Shown here piece after piece: positions 61,234 through 62,101 of a stretch of 62,101 nucleotides of DNA. Positions within the stretch are counted from its first letter, which is position 1. Each line of letters begins with the position of its first letter. A program made the position numbers and the translations under genes. Source of the DNA: Betaproteobacteria bacterium (GTDB lineage Bacteria > Pseudomonadota > Gammaproteobacteria > Burkholderiales > SG8-39); contig JACPYS010000054.1 of assembly GCA_016195915.1 (NCBI GenBank), positions 1 to 62,101 of the forward strand, read 5' to 3'. Under the pieces are notes generated by a model. It made no database searches, was not told where the DNA came from, and was given only the letters and a program-made list of their open reading frames with translations.

Positions 61234-61714
61234 ATTCCGAAGCTGGAATTGGTTGCGACCTGACAAATGATACGGTAGACGCAGTTTCGCGGTGAGGACG
61301 CATACCAGACCTCTCGTCCTGCGGAAGAACTGGTTCGACAAAGACTACCAGGACCGACGCGACAGCTTCGTCGGACAACTGACTTTGCTCGCCGACTACT
61401 TGTCGCGCTTCGGTAAACCAATCGTTTATCCACTCGAACACATCCACGCGACTTGGCGTCTCGAATTCCGCCAATGGCACCTGCCATTCGTTCGATGCAA
61501 TGGCGCGGCATACATAACGGCCAGACCGGCTCGCCGTTGGGTACCAACCGATATCGAGCGTAATGTCGCTCGTCGAATCGACGATCTGCGCCATGTCCTC
61601 GTCGAGCGCTTGGAGTCGGTCCTCATCAGCGACACGTGGATCAATATCGGGAAGATCCCCGCGAGCAGTCCAACCCTTAGGAATCGTTGGAAGAGCCATA
61701 GCGTCATTCCTCAT
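61223..61714 (-). CDS. Hypothetical protein, middle gene of the right-end cluster
   Basis: 163 residues; an internal ATG (MALPTIPKGW) five codons in is the more likely start. The protein is acidic, with DPRVADEDRLQALDEDMAQIVD and IGWYPTASRSGRYVCRAI, a mixed alpha/beta pattern with no recognised domain or signal. It overlaps both neighbours by 11 bases. An opposite-strand frame of 167 codons covers it, but its composition is less protein-like. Confidence 0.5.
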   Translation of the reverse strand: MRNDAMALPTIPKGWTARGDLPDIDPRVADEDRLQALDEDMAQIVDSTSDITLDIGWYPTASRSGRYVCRAIASNEWQVPLAEFETPSRVDVFEWINDWFTEARQVVGEQSQLSDEAVASVLVVFVEPVLPQDERSGMRPHRETASTVSFVRSQPIPASEYAS

Positions 61715-61997
61715 CGCAACATGGAGCAGGACGTTTCATTCTCGCACGGAATAAGGCCTCCGAAATCGGTCGGCCGTGGAACTCGCCACTCGTAACTTCG
61801 ACCATGACCCACCGCGATGGCATGCCTTCGGATGCCCCTATGTATTCCTCAAATTCCATCACTTTGTAAACTGTTGCTGGTTTCGGCGTGTGAACGTACG
61901 CGCCGCCCGCAAGTACTCTCGCCTCAAGTTCTTGCTGCCGAACTGAAGGATAGTACAAAGCATGCCTATCCGGTTGGCGCCCAACGGCACTACCCAT
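61704..61997 (-). CDS. Hypothetical protein, upstream gene of the right-end cluster
   Basis: 97 residues from an ATG placed 5 bases after the partial gene's stop. VYKVMEFEEYIGASEGMPSR and MVEVTSGEFHGRPISEALF are the most protein-like parts; no domain is recognised. The 11-base overlap with the next gene and the short gap before it suggest one transcript. Confidence 0.5.
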   Translation of the reverse strand: MGSAVGRQPDRHALYYPSVRQQELEARVLAGGAYVHTPKPATVYKVMEFEEYIGASEGMPSRWVMVEVTSGEFHGRPISEALFRARMKRPAPCCDEE

Positions 61998-62002
61998 GGT
62001 GG

Positions 62003-62101
62003 CTACGGCTTCGCCCGGGCGGTCGGATGAACCCAGTGCCCGCCGTACAGCGCGTCGTACGTCGGCCCCGCGACGCGAGTCCCGATGCCGAGTGCCGAGG
62101 C
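62003..62101 (-). CDS. C-terminal 32 residues of a gene extending beyond the window
   Basis: The minus-strand frame is open to the window edge and ends with TAG. The visible tail reads ASALGIGTRVAGPTYDALY then GGHWVHPTARAKP. It lies 5 bases before the next ATG, so it heads the same unit as the three small genes. The family cannot be told from this tail; large secreted or phage-like proteins often have such Gly-rich ends. Confidence 0.45.
   Translation of the reverse strand, partial: ASALGIGTRVAGPTYDALYGGHWVHPTARAKP

Noticed and set aside
61292-61795. 167-codon plus-strand frame in the right-end cluster
   Set aside because: It opposes two overlapping minus-strand genes that fit an operon with 11-base overlaps, and it has no ribosome-binding site or domain.

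Overview
The window looks like a chromosomal segment of a high-G+C betaproteobacterium, most like Burkholderiales. The signs are a Bug-type (tripartite tricarboxylate) binding protein, a DUF3460 small protein inside the prp cluster, the gene order sdhC-sdhD-sdhA-sdhB-sdhE-gltA-sucA-sucB-lpdA, and abundant ABC importers for organic acids, amino acids and peptides. Most genes are tightly packed with 4-base or shorter overlaps. No rRNA, tRNA, CRISPR array, transposase or integrase was seen.

Layout. 1-9 kb: end of a 2-hydroxychromene-2-carboxylate isomerase-like gene, a UroD-family protein, an HDOD-GAF signalling protein, a broken CoA-transferase, a secreted beta-propeller protein with a small exported partner, a HupE/UreJ-like membrane protein, the NfeD/slipin pair and a 41-residue basic protein. 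9-15 kb: Bug binding protein, acyl-CoA carboxylase beta subunit, SelO, a periplasmic OB-fold-like protein and a methyltransferase resembling the archaeal COG2521 group. 15-23 kb: an accessory redox block with a two-subunit molybdenum hydroxylase (IorAB-like), a second UroD-family protein, a DMSO-reductase-family molybdoenzyme and a pentaheme cytochrome c.

23-44 kb is the core of the window, a TCA-cycle and methylcitrate-cycle supercluster. On the minus strand sdhCDAB-sdhE-gltA-sucA-sucB-lpdA runs away from a shared regulatory region. On the plus strand mdh, prpB, prpC, DUF3460, prpD, a 69-residue ORF and acnA follow. Two accessory insertions interrupt it. One is a RelE/HigB-like toxin-antitoxin pair at the lpdA end, bracketed by 44-bp imperfect direct repeats. 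The other is an A+T-richer two-gene cassette between mdh and prpB, encoding an ABC/OLD-like AAA ATPase and a DUF4276 (TOPRIM-like) protein. That cassette has the architecture of an anti-phage defence module and is the best candidate here for a poorly described system.

44-60.7 kb: MarR regulator divergent from a PLP aminotransferase, a secreted histidine phosphatase, a complete dipeptide ABC importer ending in an M19 dipeptidase, an MDR-family oxidoreductase with MsrA, a ketopantoate reductase-like protein, and a branched-chain-type (Liv) importer whose second permease and both ATPases are fused in one 839-residue polypeptide. 60.7-62.1 kb: a lower-G+C run of overlapping small minus-strand genes of unknown function (one DUF6941-like) behind the tail of a gene that continues beyond the window.

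Smaller sequence features include a REP-like palindrome read in frame as VVPAQAGTQ inside the SucB linker, a 44/29-bp dispersed repeat in three copies, and promoter-like elements that place the sdhC and toxin start codons at or next to the predicted transcript 5' ends (possible leaderless mRNAs). All functional assignments come from reading motifs and recalling families; no database search was run.
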